The notes: generated by a model from the letters alone, not told the origin. DNA of 64,000 nt from JACJYM01 sp965230495 (GCA_965230495.1 OZ246004.1:1612001-1676000), one strand, 5' to 3'; counted from the first letter of the stretch, positions 55,122 to 63,214 are shown. Numbers and translations: made by a program.

Positions 55122-55134
55122 CAACGCTATTGCA
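55120..55134. promoter_or_regulatory. Degenerate Zur-like operator (dyad B)
   Basis: TGCAACG-C-TATTGCA keeps the outer five bases of each arm of dyad A. Its centre is 36 bp from that of dyad A, and it overlaps the end of the plus-strand -7 element and the likely transcription start. Confidence 0.55.
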
Positions 55135-55249
55135 TTTGAATATGTGTTTTAAATGTCCCTTTAAGGAGTAAGGCTTTATTTGATCACGTCATATATTTCA
55201 ACCTTCTAAATGATTTATTGACAGTATAATTTAAACTAAAAATTAAGAT

Positions 55250-55726
55250 ATGATTTCAAAACAACAAGTATTAGATGCCCAAGTAAAATGGGGCTCAGGA
55301 GTCGTAAAAATTGGGTCATTAAAAGATGATAGGCAGGAATGTGAATCTTTTGCCAATGGTTTTTTAGACGAACTTTATGCCTTCGATAAAGGTGGAGTTT
55401 TGTTCAAACCTACTAAATGTGCTATTGAACAATTCAGGCCACAAAAATCTCAAGCTTTGTCGTACTTTATAGCCGGAGAAGATCGAGCTTGCAAAGAAGA
55501 TACAGGATTCGCTATTGCTCCTTGGACAAATGTTAGATTTGAAAACTCCGAGATAATCTTGGAAGAAAACAGAGCAATAGCAATGGGGAATTATTTTTTT
55601 ACTGCAGTGGACGGAGTTCAGGTAAAAGTGGAATATACGTTTGGATACAAACTGTACAATGGTGAACTTAAAATTGATTTGCACCATTCTTCATTCCCAT
55701 ATAATCCTCCTTCGTTAGATTCCTAA
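55250..55726 (+). CDS. SnoaL-like protein, often misannotated as phosphoribosyl-AMP cyclohydrolase
   Basis: 158 residues. The pattern KGGVLFKPTKCAIEQFRPQK, then SYFIAGEDRACKEDTGFAIA, AMGNYFFTAVDGVQVKVEYT and K-I-D-L-H-H-S-S-F-P-Y is that of a SnoaL/NTF2-like family. As I recall, databases list many of its members as phosphoribosyl-AMP cyclohydrolase, but the HisI metal-binding motifs are absent. There is no signal peptide. As first gene of the plus-strand zinc operon it should be strongly induced by zinc starvation. Its function is unknown; a metal- or small-ligand-binding role is inference. Confidence 0.75.
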   Translation: MISKQQVLDAQVKWGSGVVKIGSLKDDRQECESFANGFLDELYAFDKGGVLFKPTKCAIEQFRPQKSQALSYFIAGEDRACKEDTGFAIAPWTNVRFENSEIILEENRAIAMGNYFFTAVDGVQVKVEYTFGYKLYNGELKIDLHHSSFPYNPPSLDS

Positions 55727-55753
55727 ATACTGTTAGTTATAGACAATGACAAA

Positions 55754-56263
55754 ATGAGTAGTTTGTATTTAATCTGTCCCTCAGATAGTTTGGAACATTT
55801 GATTGAGACCGAGTTTAAAGGAGATGTATATTTTTATACAGCTTTAGGCGTATATTTCGAGTTTGATATTAATTCCCAATTGAGCCTTTGGAAAATAATC
55901 CACGAAAACGATATTGATCAAATTACTTTTGTAACTTCAATAGCTAACTCCTTTTACAAAGATGCATTACAAGATAGAATTAAATACCCTTGTCCACTGA
56001 CTGAATCACTGCAAAGAACTCATATAAAAATCTATAACGACTCGCATGCTGGTCTATTCCACTATAACTTTCATCTTTTGGTTTATCAACATTTGAAAAA
56101 ACAAATTAATCGACTGATAAATACGGAATATTTGGGGAAACAAATTAAGAACAATAAACTGTGTCTTAATGCTTATATTTATCAACCGTACAATGATGAG
56201 TTCTGTAATATAACAGACATGGAATGGAAAGGGCAATTGTTTAACCATATTTCTTACAATTAA
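55754..56263 (+). CDS. Possible degenerate beta-carbonic-anhydrase-like protein
   Basis: 169 residues. No clear family, but the layout follows a beta-carbonic anhydrase: LICPSDSLEHL (compare C-S-D-S-R), KGDVYFYTALG (compare G-D-L-F-V-V-R-N-A-G), IDQITFVTSIANSF where G-H-S-x-C-G would be, and LKKQINRLINTEYLGKQIKN then L-C-L-N-A-Y-I-Y at the end (compare N-Q-L...L-x-L-H-G-W-x-Y). The His and second Cys zinc ligands are lost, so it should not be an active zinc enzyme of the usual kind. It is 27 bp after the SnoaL-like gene. This resemblance is my own reading and needs a profile search. Confidence 0.55.
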   Translation: MSSLYLICPSDSLEHLIETEFKGDVYFYTALGVYFEFDINSQLSLWKIIHENDIDQITFVTSIANSFYKDALQDRIKYPCPLTESLQRTHIKIYNDSHAGLFHYNFHLLVYQHLKKQINRLINTEYLGKQIKNNKLCLNAYIYQPYNDEFCNITDMEWKGQLFNHISYN

Positions 56264-56271
56264 TAGAAAAA

Positions 56272-56688
56272 GTGATAGCAAGAACAGCCATAAAATCAGA
56301 TGTATTAGGTGCTATAGCAAGTGGACTTTGCGTAATTCATTGTATAGCCACTCCATTTTTATTTGTAGTACAGAGTTGCTCGGTAAGTAAAAGTTGCTGT
56401 GATTCAGGTCCGACTTGGTGGAGCTCTATAGATTACATATTTATAGCAATTACTTTTTTTGCTGTCTATCAATCGAGTAAGAACACTAGTAAAGATTGGA
56501 TGAAAGCAGGATTATACGGAACATGGGTGATTTTGTCATTTCTTATGTTGAATGATAAAATGGGATTTATTAATTTATCGGAATGGTGGAAATATCTAGC
56601 TGCCGTAGCTATGATTTCTTTACACATTTACAATCTAAAATTCTGTCAATGTTCTGAAGAATCATGTTGTATTGCTTCACCCACTTAG
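56272..56688 (+). CDS. MerC domain membrane protein
   Basis: 138 residues with four membrane helices (about 8-30, 48-66, 77-95 and 104-122). It matches the MerC family, with an early Cys pair region (GLCVIHCIATPFLF) and C-S-V-S-K-S-C-C after the first helix. MerC proteins were first known in mercury resistance as metal transporters; MerC-domain proteins near CobW genes are a recurrent context. It starts with GTG 8 bp after the preceding gene. The Cys-rich C-terminus (CQCSEESCC) is a possible metal donor or acceptor site. A role in zinc uptake or transfer is inference. Confidence 0.85.
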   Translation: MIARTAIKSDVLGAIASGLCVIHCIATPFLFVVQSCSVSKSCCDSGPTWWSSIDYIFIAITFFAVYQSSKNTSKDWMKAGLYGTWVILSFLMLNDKMGFINLSEWWKYLAAVAMISLHIYNLKFCQCSEESCCIASPT

Positions 56689-56695
56689 CCTCATT

Positions 56696-57730
56696 ATGGA
56701 AAAAGAAGAGATTAAAATTCCAGTCACCATATTAAGCGGATTCTTAGGAGCTGGCAAAACCACTTTTTTGAATCACATGCTTCAAGAAAATAAAAATAAA
56801 AAATATGCCATAATAGAAAATGAGTTCGGAGAACAAGGTGTTGATAACGAACTTATAATTAAACCCGATGAAACCATCGTTGAGCTTAACAACGGTTGCC
56901 TTTGCTGTACACTTAATGATAATCTTTACGATATTTTAAATGAGTTATATACTAGAAGGGGTGAATTTGATGAAATAATTATCGAAGCTACAGGAGTAGC
57001 AGATCCTTCCGGGCTTGCACAACCGTTTATTTCTCATCCTTTAGTTAAAAGACACTTTCCTCTTACCTCCATTGTATGTTTAGTAGATGCTGAATTGATT
57101 GAAGATCAACTCGCTGAAACAAAGGAAGCTATGAGTCAAGTTACATTCAGCGACATAATACTGATCAATAAGATCGACTTAATAAGTGAAAGCTATCTCA
57201 TGGATTTAGAAGTTAAGTTGCAACAATTAAATCCATTGGCTACTGTAGTTTCAGGAAGCAAAAATCAATTTCCCAAAATCGATTTCAGTCGAATCAATAC
57301 AAAACTGGACGATATTCTTGAGCAGTCTAAAAGGGAGTTCGTGAATGATAAAAACCAGTTGGATTTTCCTGTTCAAAAACCGCACAGTCATCATCATCAC
57401 CAACATACTTCGGATGTAAACAGTATCTCTTTTACCTTTGATAAACCTTTTGATTTAGATAAGTTACGACTTCAATTATCCGTTTACCTAACTTTTCAAT
57501 CCAGAGGATTGTACAGAATAAAAGGATTAATTTGGTTAGAAAATGAGGAACAACAGTTTATTCTTCAATCCGTTGGAAAGAGATTTGATTTTAGTAAAAA
57601 AAGAACATGGAATCCAACTGAGACAAAGCAGAGTGTTCTCGTATTTATCGGAAGACAACTACAGAGAGAAGGCATAGAAAGAATGTTGACAAGTTGCATT
57701 GCAAAGGTCGAACTAAAAAATAATATTTGA
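56696..57730 (+). CDS. CobW/COG0523 GTPase with His-rich loop
   Basis: 344 residues from ATG 56696. The P-loop GFLGAGKTT lies at 15-23, the metal motif C-L-C-C is at 68-71 and the specificity motif I-N-K-I-D near 158. A histidine-rich segment (HSHHHHQH, near 229-236) lies between the GTPase and CobW_C domains, and the C-terminal domain contains FQSRGLYRIKGLIWLENEE. It is a different subgroup from the GTPase at 52923, closer to YjiA/general CobW. The TTG eight codons upstream was rejected; it would overlap merC more deeply. It is predicted to be a zinc chaperone working with the transporter genes that follow. Confidence 0.9.
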   Translation: MEKEEIKIPVTILSGFLGAGKTTFLNHMLQENKNKKYAIIENEFGEQGVDNELIIKPDETIVELNNGCLCCTLNDNLYDILNELYTRRGEFDEIIIEATGVADPSGLAQPFISHPLVKRHFPLTSIVCLVDAELIEDQLAETKEAMSQVTFSDIILINKIDLISESYLMDLEVKLQQLNPLATVVSGSKNQFPKIDFSRINTKLDDILEQSKREFVNDKNQLDFPVQKPHSHHHHQHTSDVNSISFTFDKPFDLDKLRLQLSVYLTFQSRGLYRIKGLIWLENEEQQFILQSVGKRFDFSKKRTWNPTETKQSVLVFIGRQLQREGIERMLTSCIAKVELKNNI

Positions 57731-57731
57731 A

Positions 57732-58370
57732 GTGATTAAGACATCTGATTTAAAATATAGTTATCCAAAATCTGAACCCATTATCTTTCCTGATATACAA
57801 GTCGATAGCGGCAAAGCTTTATTAATATATGGAGAATCAGGTTGCGGAAAAACCACATTATTGCACTTGTTAGCGGGATTGAGAAGACCGACTAAGGGTC
57901 AAATCTTTATTGAGGATATAAACATTAGCAATATGTCTTTTTCGCAAATGGATGAATACAGGGGTAAAAATATTGGGATCGTATATCAACAATCTTACCT
58001 CATAGAATCCCTAAGTGTTTGGGATAATTTACTTATATCTCCTTTTACAACTAGTAAGGACAGGGTCAAAACAATAGCAAATCGACTTAATATAGACAAA
58101 TTATTATCGCGGCATCCCAATCAATTGAGTACTGGACAACAACAGAGAGCTAGTATTGCAAGGGCCGTAATGAATAGCCCTAAACTCATCTTGGCAGATG
58201 AACCCACTAGCAATTTAGATAATAAGAATTGTTCGTATGTAATAGACCTCTTAATGGAAGAGTCTCACAAAAATGATGCTGCACTAATAGTTGTGACACA
58301 TGATGACAGATTGCGTTCTGAGATAAGTAATTGTATTGATTTAGAAACAGCGATAAACAAAGTTAAATAA
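57732..58370 (+). CDS. ABC transporter ATPase (LolD/MacB-type)
   Basis: 212 residues. Walker A GESGCGKTT lies near residue 34, Q-loop IGIVYQQ near 82, signature LSTGQQQRASIARA near 131, Walker B LILADEPTSNLD near 152, and H-loop VVTHDD near 190. It is the ATP-binding subunit of a MacB/LolCDE-like exporter or mechanotransmitter-type system. It starts with GTG one base after the CobW gene and is followed one base later by the permease gene, so these are translationally coupled. It corresponds to PA4064/ZrgC in the Zur-regulated zinc operons of Pseudomonas and Vibrio (similarity by order). Confidence 0.88.
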   Translation: MIKTSDLKYSYPKSEPIIFPDIQVDSGKALLIYGESGCGKTTLLHLLAGLRRPTKGQIFIEDINISNMSFSQMDEYRGKNIGIVYQQSYLIESLSVWDNLLISPFTTSKDRVKTIANRLNIDKLLSRHPNQLSTGQQQRASIARAVMNSPKLILADEPTSNLDNKNCSYVIDLLMEESHKNDAALIVVTHDDRLRSEISNCIDLETAINKVK

Positions 58371-58371
58371 G

Positions 58372-59643
58372 GTGTTAGGAAAAATTGTCTGGAAGAATAT
58401 CATTTACAAACCTTTAAACTCTGCATTGTGTATCTGCCTTCTATTGTTTGGAGTAGGCATTATTACATTAATGTTATTAATTCAAAATCAATTAGAAGAT
58501 AAGTTTCAAAGGGATTTGAAGAATGTTGATCTAGTAGTTGGGGCCAAAGGAAGTCCATTGCAATTAGTTTTATCTGCCATTTATCATCTTGATTCTCCAA
58601 CGGGAAATATTGACTTAGCTGAAGCTAATGAAATTATGAAAAGTCCCGAAGTAAAAGAAGCAATTCCTTTAGCCTATGGAGACTCCTATCAGGGTTATCG
58701 TATTCTAGGTACAACAACAGAATATATTGATAAGTACAATGGCAAAATTGCTAAAGGAAACATTTATTCCAATTCAATGGAAGCTATTTTAGGAGCAGAT
58801 GTTGCAAAAAGTACCATGTTGAAAGTTGGTGATGTTTTTCATGGTACACATGGTGATGCACACAATGGTCATGTACATGAGAATCATCCGTATACTGTTG
58901 TTGGCATGCTACAGAAAACCAATAGTGTATTGGATCGCTTGGTTTTGTGCAATATAGAAAGTGTCTGGCAGGTGCATTCTCATAAAAATGAACATACCCA
59001 TATTGATACTGTACATTCTTTGGAACTTGATTTAAAGCATGATCACGATCATGACCACAAGCATGACCATGATCATTCCAAAGACGTGATCACCGCAGAC
59101 TCAATGGAAATAACGGCAGTTTTGCTTAAGTACAAATCCAAAATGTCGGTGCTTAAAATGCCTCGTATTATTAATGAACAAACCAGTATGCAGGCCGCAT
59201 TACCTGCTCTTGAAATAAATAGATTGTTTTATCTGATCGGAGTTGGAGCTACAACAATTAAACTAATAGCCGGTGGAATCATGTTAATGGCAGGCTTAAG
59301 TGTTTTCTTCGTATTGTTCAACAGACTTCGAGAACGCAATTATGAGTTAGCTTTACTAAGATCAGTTGGATATAGTCCCAAGCAATTATTTTTGCTGTTA
59401 ATCTTGGAAGGATTAGCTTTTGCCATATTAGGATATATATTGGGATGGCTACTTAGTAGAGTTGGTATTCACTTTGTAAGTACCAGAGCTGAAAGCGACT
59501 TTAATCTAAAATTTAGTTGGGAGTTAATTGATGGAGAAATTTGGATTTTTCTACTTACTATTTTCGTTGGTATTTTATCCTCCTTAATTCCTGCTTGGAG
59601 AGCCATGAAAATGGATGTATCTTCAACACTTTCTAAAAAATAA
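58372..59643 (+). CDS. FtsX/MacB-type ABC permease with histidine-rich periplasmic loop
   Basis: 423 residues. Membrane helix 1 at about 18-38, a large periplasmic domain (about 40-280), then three C-terminal helices (about 290-315, 335-360 and 385-408), the FtsX permease layout. The periplasmic domain carries two histidine-rich stretches, residues about 156-170 (HGTHGDAHNGHVH) and 202-238 (HSHKNEHTH and KHDHDHDHKHDHDH). These should bind zinc. Homologous to PA4065/ZrgB of Zur-regulated operons; those species also encode a separate His-rich protein, which is missing here. The start is GTG, because no ATG is nearby. Confidence 0.85.
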   Translation: MLGKIVWKNIIYKPLNSALCICLLLFGVGIITLMLLIQNQLEDKFQRDLKNVDLVVGAKGSPLQLVLSAIYHLDSPTGNIDLAEANEIMKSPEVKEAIPLAYGDSYQGYRILGTTTEYIDKYNGKIAKGNIYSNSMEAILGADVAKSTMLKVGDVFHGTHGDAHNGHVHENHPYTVVGMLQKTNSVLDRLVLCNIESVWQVHSHKNEHTHIDTVHSLELDLKHDHDHDHKHDHDHSKDVITADSMEITAVLLKYKSKMSVLKMPRIINEQTSMQAALPALEINRLFYLIGVGATTIKLIAGGIMLMAGLSVFFVLFNRLRERNYELALLRSVGYSPKQLFLLLILEGLAFAILGYILGWLLSRVGIHFVSTRAESDFNLKFSWELIDGEIWIFLLTIFVGILSSLIPAWRAMKMDVSSTLSKK

Positions 59644-59650
59644 GGAGAGA

Positions 59651-60325
59651 ATGAGTTTTAAAACTATTATAGTAGCACTACTGTTCGTTGGCATTTTTGC
59701 ACACGACAGTGTTTACAATCTTATTCTAGGGAAAAATAAAAACAAGGTTGAAGATAATTCTCAACTAAGTAATGAAAAAGAAGTATTATTCACTGATGTT
59801 GTATTGAAAAAAGATTATTTCGTTAATGACTCAATTTATGTTTGGAATGACTCTTTATTTGACTGGATAGCACGTGATGTTATGCAGTTAAATACTTCTG
59901 AGAAAGAAGATGTTATAATTAATTCTATTATCTCATCAAACGACCCTATAGAAATTGATTGGGAAGTACTTATGGATATTGAGTATAAGCTTAGATATTT
60001 CTCTGAAATTGATATGGAAATATACTCTCCTGTATTCTCGGAAGCAGCCAAATCGTTAGATAAGAAAACCGTAACTATCAAAGGGTTTGTTATACCATTT
60101 GATGAAGAGGAAGATTTAGTAGCTCTATCCTTAAATCCATACTCCTCTTGTTTTTTCTGTGGAAAAGCCAGCCCCGCATCGGTAATAAGTTTGTATATAA
60201 AGAAAAAAGGCAAACGTTATAAAATAGATGACTTTAAAAAATTCAAAGGCACTTTGCATCTAAACCAGGACGACCCAAATGAATTCTACTATATCCTAAG
60301 AGATGCGGAAGAGGTCAAAGAGTAA
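59651..60325 (+). CDS. DUF3299-like exported protein
   Basis: 224 residues from ATG 59651, preceded by a true Shine-Dalgarno-like AAGGAGAG, rare in this phylum. An N-terminal signal or anchor (TIIVALLFVGIFAHDSVYNL) is followed by a linker. The conserved DUF3299 part is at about 125-215: KTVTIKGFVIPFDEEEDLVA, then SSCFFCGKASP and KGTLHLNQDDP. The C-F-F-C pair is likely a metal or redox site. DUF3299 proteins accompany this ABC transporter type (PA4066 in Pseudomonas). It is the last gene of the seven-gene zinc operon. Confidence 0.8.
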   Translation: MSFKTIIVALLFVGIFAHDSVYNLILGKNKNKVEDNSQLSNEKEVLFTDVVLKKDYFVNDSIYVWNDSLFDWIARDVMQLNTSEKEDVIINSIISSNDPIEIDWEVLMDIEYKLRYFSEIDMEIYSPVFSEAAKSLDKKTVTIKGFVIPFDEEEDLVALSLNPYSSCFFCGKASPASVISLYIKKKGKRYKIDDFKKFKGTLHLNQDDPNEFYYILRDAEEVKE

Positions 60326-60410
60326 TTCTTAAGTTCAGACTGCCTATTCCAAAATATCACCCTTAAACAAACTCGAAGGTAGATATTATTAAAATATCAA
60401 CAATGACAAT

Positions 60411-60446
60411 AAAAAAAGGAAACATAGATGTATGCTTCCCTTTTTT
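60411..60446 (-). terminator. Terminator of the LytTR gene
   Basis: On the minus strand AAAAAAGGGAAGCATA pairs with TATGTTTCCTTTTTTT through G-U wobbles around CATC, ending in seven T. On the plus strand the two G-U pairs become A-C mismatches, so it works mainly for the minus direction. Confidence 0.75.
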
Positions 60447-60463
60447 GCTCCTCTTTTAGTTTG

Positions 60464-60853
60464 TCACAGGCCTAAATGTTCTTTTAGCTCTCCAAATTTA
60501 TTTCGTGATATCGGTATACTTTGACCCGACGCAATCAGATACTTTACACTTCCAGTGTGAATAGAATCCAAATATCTTAGATTAACCACAAAACTCGCAT
60601 GGCATCTGAAAAAATAGTGAGCTTTTAATTCCTTCACCACATGTTTGAGACATTTGCAAAGTGTATACTTTTGACCATCGTCTGTCACTACCGTTGTATA
60701 ATTACTTTTTGCTTCGCAAAAGATTATTTTATCCTTATCAATGAAATCTATTTTTGATATCCCTGATATAGCCAATTTATTGAGGTTGAAAGTATTTTTT
60801 TTAAGCACTCTAGAAGTCGCACCTAATGGCATTCTTATTACTCCTTGATTCAT
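60464..60853 (-). CDS. LytTR DNA-binding protein without receiver domain
   Basis: 129 residues covering one LytTR domain (about 30-128), with FIDKDKIIFCEAKSNYTTVV, then K-C-L-K-H-V-V-K-E-L and FFRCHASFVVNLRYL. No receiver domain or membrane part is present, and the N-terminal 28 residues are unstructured-looking. Such stand-alone LytTR regulators bind pairs of direct repeats about two turns apart. It lies 33 bp downstream of the S74 protein gene on the same strand. A 12-13-bp direct repeat with 20-bp spacing upstream of that gene (62890-62922) is a candidate target. Confidence 0.85.
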   Translation of the reverse strand: MNQGVIRMPLGATSRVLKKNTFNLNKLAISGISKIDFIDKDKIIFCEAKSNYTTVVTDDGQKYTLCKCLKHVVKELKAHYFFRCHASFVVNLRYLDSIHTGSVKYLIASGQSIPISRNKFGELKEHLGL

Positions 60854-60886
60854 TGTTTACAATTTTAGTTATAGTAATAATTTCCA

Positions 60887-62755
60887 TTAATTAGCAGTCC
60901 TCTCAGATGTGAGCAAGGTCCTGAGTTCTGCCACTGATGCTTTTAATTCATACACTTCATTAAGTCGGGTTTTTAGCTCTACATTCTCTCTTTCTAATTC
61001 TTCTATTCTATTTGAGAGTTCTTGAGTCGCTGAGATATTAAGTGTTGTAAGGGCATCATAATCCACGATATGAAAGTCATCTACCATTCTACCATACACA
61101 AATACTTGATCAACACTCATAGGCTGATGAATTCTAAACCTATCTTGTTCCACAGCCGTTACAAATACAGTTTCAATAGATTCTTGACTTCCATTGGTTA
61201 CATTTAATTGAATCGGTTGTCCAACTTTTAAATCAGTAGAAAGATATATCCAATCTTTATCTACTCTTGCATGTCGATAAATATCAGGAATACATTTGGA
61301 TGTATAACTTACGGCTTCTGGGTATATTTCTTCCAATTCTTGTGCAATCAATTTTTTTACTACCCTATTACCTTTGGAAATGGTATCTAAATATTTGTAA
61401 TCTGTAATCGAAATCATATTCAACAATTCTAAATCTTCTTTCTGATCAGAAAGTCCTAAAATATTTTTAATACGGGCATCCGAGTGGGCAAAGAAATTTC
61501 CTCCTGCTATATTGAACTCCGTATGTATAGACATTTTGTCAAGAATATCTATATGTCCATTTGTGTGGGTTCTTATTACCCCTGTGCTGTCATACTCTCT
61601 GATGTTACCGCCAAACAATGGTCTATATGTTCCTCCCTTAATTTCTAAAGGTGCTGACTCTTCCATCGCTCCCCAAGAAGTGATTCCAAAAAGAATAGCG
61701 TCTGGAGGTGTACTGGCAATAGAGAGTTTATTTTGAGTATAGTTTCTCATGTAAAATTGGCCGTCCACACTATCTCGAACAAGTAGCTCTCCATTTCCTG
61801 GAGCTTTTTGGACATGACCTACTTCATCTATAAATGCTGGAGAAGAATCTCCACCAAAATGATCCTTAAGCTGAATATTTCCATCTTCAATGACCAGTGC
61901 TGGTTCTTTTATCTCTATAGTATATGTAAATACATATTCTATCCACAGTCCTGTAAAGCCGCAAAAAGTACCGCCAAATCCACTTCCTCCATAATCTTCT
62001 GCTTTAAGAGACAATATTGAATCTCCAAGTACCGTAGCTGATGCATCAAATGCTGTTATTGAAGTGGGGTAATATACTCCTCCATTGTCAGGATCACCAC
62101 AACCATTTACTCCAGTTGGAGCATTCAAATTAGTCCCTATCACAGTACCCTCTACTTCTGCTTGTACATCTACGGGGAATCCAGGAAAACCTTCTACATC
62201 GCCTCCCAAATTGATCGCCAAAGTCACACTAGTTGCATTATTAGCTACAAAAATTGGCACCATTAATTCAGAGAGTCCAAATGTTCCATCCGATGAACCC
62301 GAAAAACTGCCAGTCGGATCGTATACATATCCTTTCAAATCAACGGTGTAAGTACTGTCTACCACGTTGGCTCCAACTATATGCAAACGTCCTCCATCTG
62401 GCATGGTGGTACCAACACCCACTTTGCCTGTATTAGAATTATAAATGTCATCTCCCGAAGCAGTCCATACACTTGCGGAACCACCACCGCCGATAGCATT
62501 CCAAGTAGTACCATCAAAGAAATAAAACCCAGTTGTATTATCTGTTTGATAAATTAGCAACCCAGTAGCAGGTGAACCAATAGCATCCCGTTGAGTCTCT
62601 GTCATTCGCGGAACTAGAATACCTTTTTCCGTAGATTTGACATCAAGGATGGCCGAATTATCAGGATTAGAATTGTCATTATTAATTCCAACTCCTTGAG
62701 CACCTAAAGATATAGTTGCTATCATCCATAACATTGTAAAAATAACTCTTTTCAT
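60887..62755 (-). CDS. Secreted tail-fibre-like protein with S74 chaperone domain
   Basis: 622 residues. A signal peptide (MIATISLGAQ, cleavage near residue 19) is followed by an N-terminal motif common in Bacteroidota (NSAILDVKSTEKGILVPRM, then G-L-L-I-Y-Q-T-D). A long beta-rich middle follows. A Peptidase_S74 intramolecular chaperone domain starts near residue 420, with the catalytic S-D-A-R-I-K pattern and YKYLDTISKG. A C-terminal coiled coil spans about 575-615 (RIEELERENVELKTRL). S74 domains guide trimer assembly of fibres and then cleave themselves off. Here more than 80 residues and a coiled coil lie after the S74 domain, an addition to the normal order. Confidence 0.87.
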   Translation of the reverse strand: MKRVIFTMLWMIATISLGAQGVGINNDNSNPDNSAILDVKSTEKGILVPRMTETQRDAIGSPATGLLIYQTDNTTGFYFFDGTTWNAIGGGGSASVWTASGDDIYNSNTGKVGVGTTMPDGGRLHIVGANVVDSTYTVDLKGYVYDPTGSFSGSSDGTFGLSELMVPIFVANNATSVTLAINLGGDVEGFPGFPVDVQAEVEGTVIGTNLNAPTGVNGCGDPDNGGVYYPTSITAFDASATVLGDSILSLKAEDYGGSGFGGTFCGFTGLWIEYVFTYTIEIKEPALVIEDGNIQLKDHFGGDSSPAFIDEVGHVQKAPGNGELLVRDSVDGQFYMRNYTQNKLSIASTPPDAILFGITSWGAMEESAPLEIKGGTYRPLFGGNIREYDSTGVIRTHTNGHIDILDKMSIHTEFNIAGGNFFAHSDARIKNILGLSDQKEDLELLNMISITDYKYLDTISKGNRVVKKLIAQELEEIYPEAVSYTSKCIPDIYRHARVDKDWIYLSTDLKVGQPIQLNVTNGSQESIETVFVTAVEQDRFRIHQPMSVDQVFVYGRMVDDFHIVDYDALTTLNISATQELSNRIEELERENVELKTRLNEVYELKASVAELRTLLTSERTAN

Positions 62756-62889
62756 TTGTTAGTTTTTAGATTTAAAATTTTAACACTCGGTGCTAGTTTT
62801 CAATAATTATTTAAGACCTCCTGCTTGTGGGCAACAACAAAACAATTAATAGTACAATTATAAACTATTGGGATTTACCTCATTTGGAA

Positions 62890-62922
62890 ATGTGGTGAAT
62901 GGAAATATAATGTGGTGAATGG
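62890..62922. repeat. Direct repeat, candidate LytTR binding site
   Basis: ATGTGGTGAATGG occurs at 62890-62902 and 62910-62922, identical over 13 bases and spaced by 20 bp start to start. It is about 135-167 bp upstream of the S74 gene start. LytTR dimers recognise two direct repeats with about this spacing, and a LytTR gene is next to the S74 gene. Binding is inference. Confidence 0.5.
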
Positions 62923-62951
62923 TTTTAGTCTTACAACTCACAACAACATAA

Positions 62952-62997
62952 TAAAAGATACCAACACTCTACCACTAATAGAGATTGATATCTTTTA
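62952..62997 (-). terminator. Imperfect hairpin, possible terminator of the downstream minus-strand genes
   Basis: TAAAAGATA at 62952-62960 pairs with TATCTTTTA at 62989-62997, with further imperfect pairing inside. It lies 218 bp after the stop of the gene at 63215, so it could end that transcript. The T-tract is short. Confidence 0.35.
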
Positions 62998-63214
62998 ATA
63001 ACAACGTATACTATATACTACTTTGAAAGTAAAATGGTATTAGAACAATATCCAAAACTTCATTTTAAGATACAATAAAGAGAGATTTCTTAACTTCGTC
63101 CAAGACATTCTACTGTAAGGCAATTCAAGAGATACTATACTTTGAGCATAATCAATCACCTTTTAAATTTATTGACAATAATTTAAAGAAATTGAATCTT
63201 ACATGTTTTCCAAA

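Larger units (their letters stand above)
62756..63214. other. 459-bp intergenic region upstream of the S74 protein gene
   Basis: No ORF here looks real. The region holds a direct repeat at 62890-62922, an imperfect hairpin at 62952-62997 and AT-rich sequence. No exact TAnnTTTG element is seen on the minus strand; TTGTTTTG near 62848 is one base off. Confidence 0.6.

Noticed and set aside
59037..59076. GATCATGACCACAAGC-type microrepeat as a DNA repeat or mobile element trace
   Set aside because: It is fully explained as codons of the His/Asp-rich loop of the permease.
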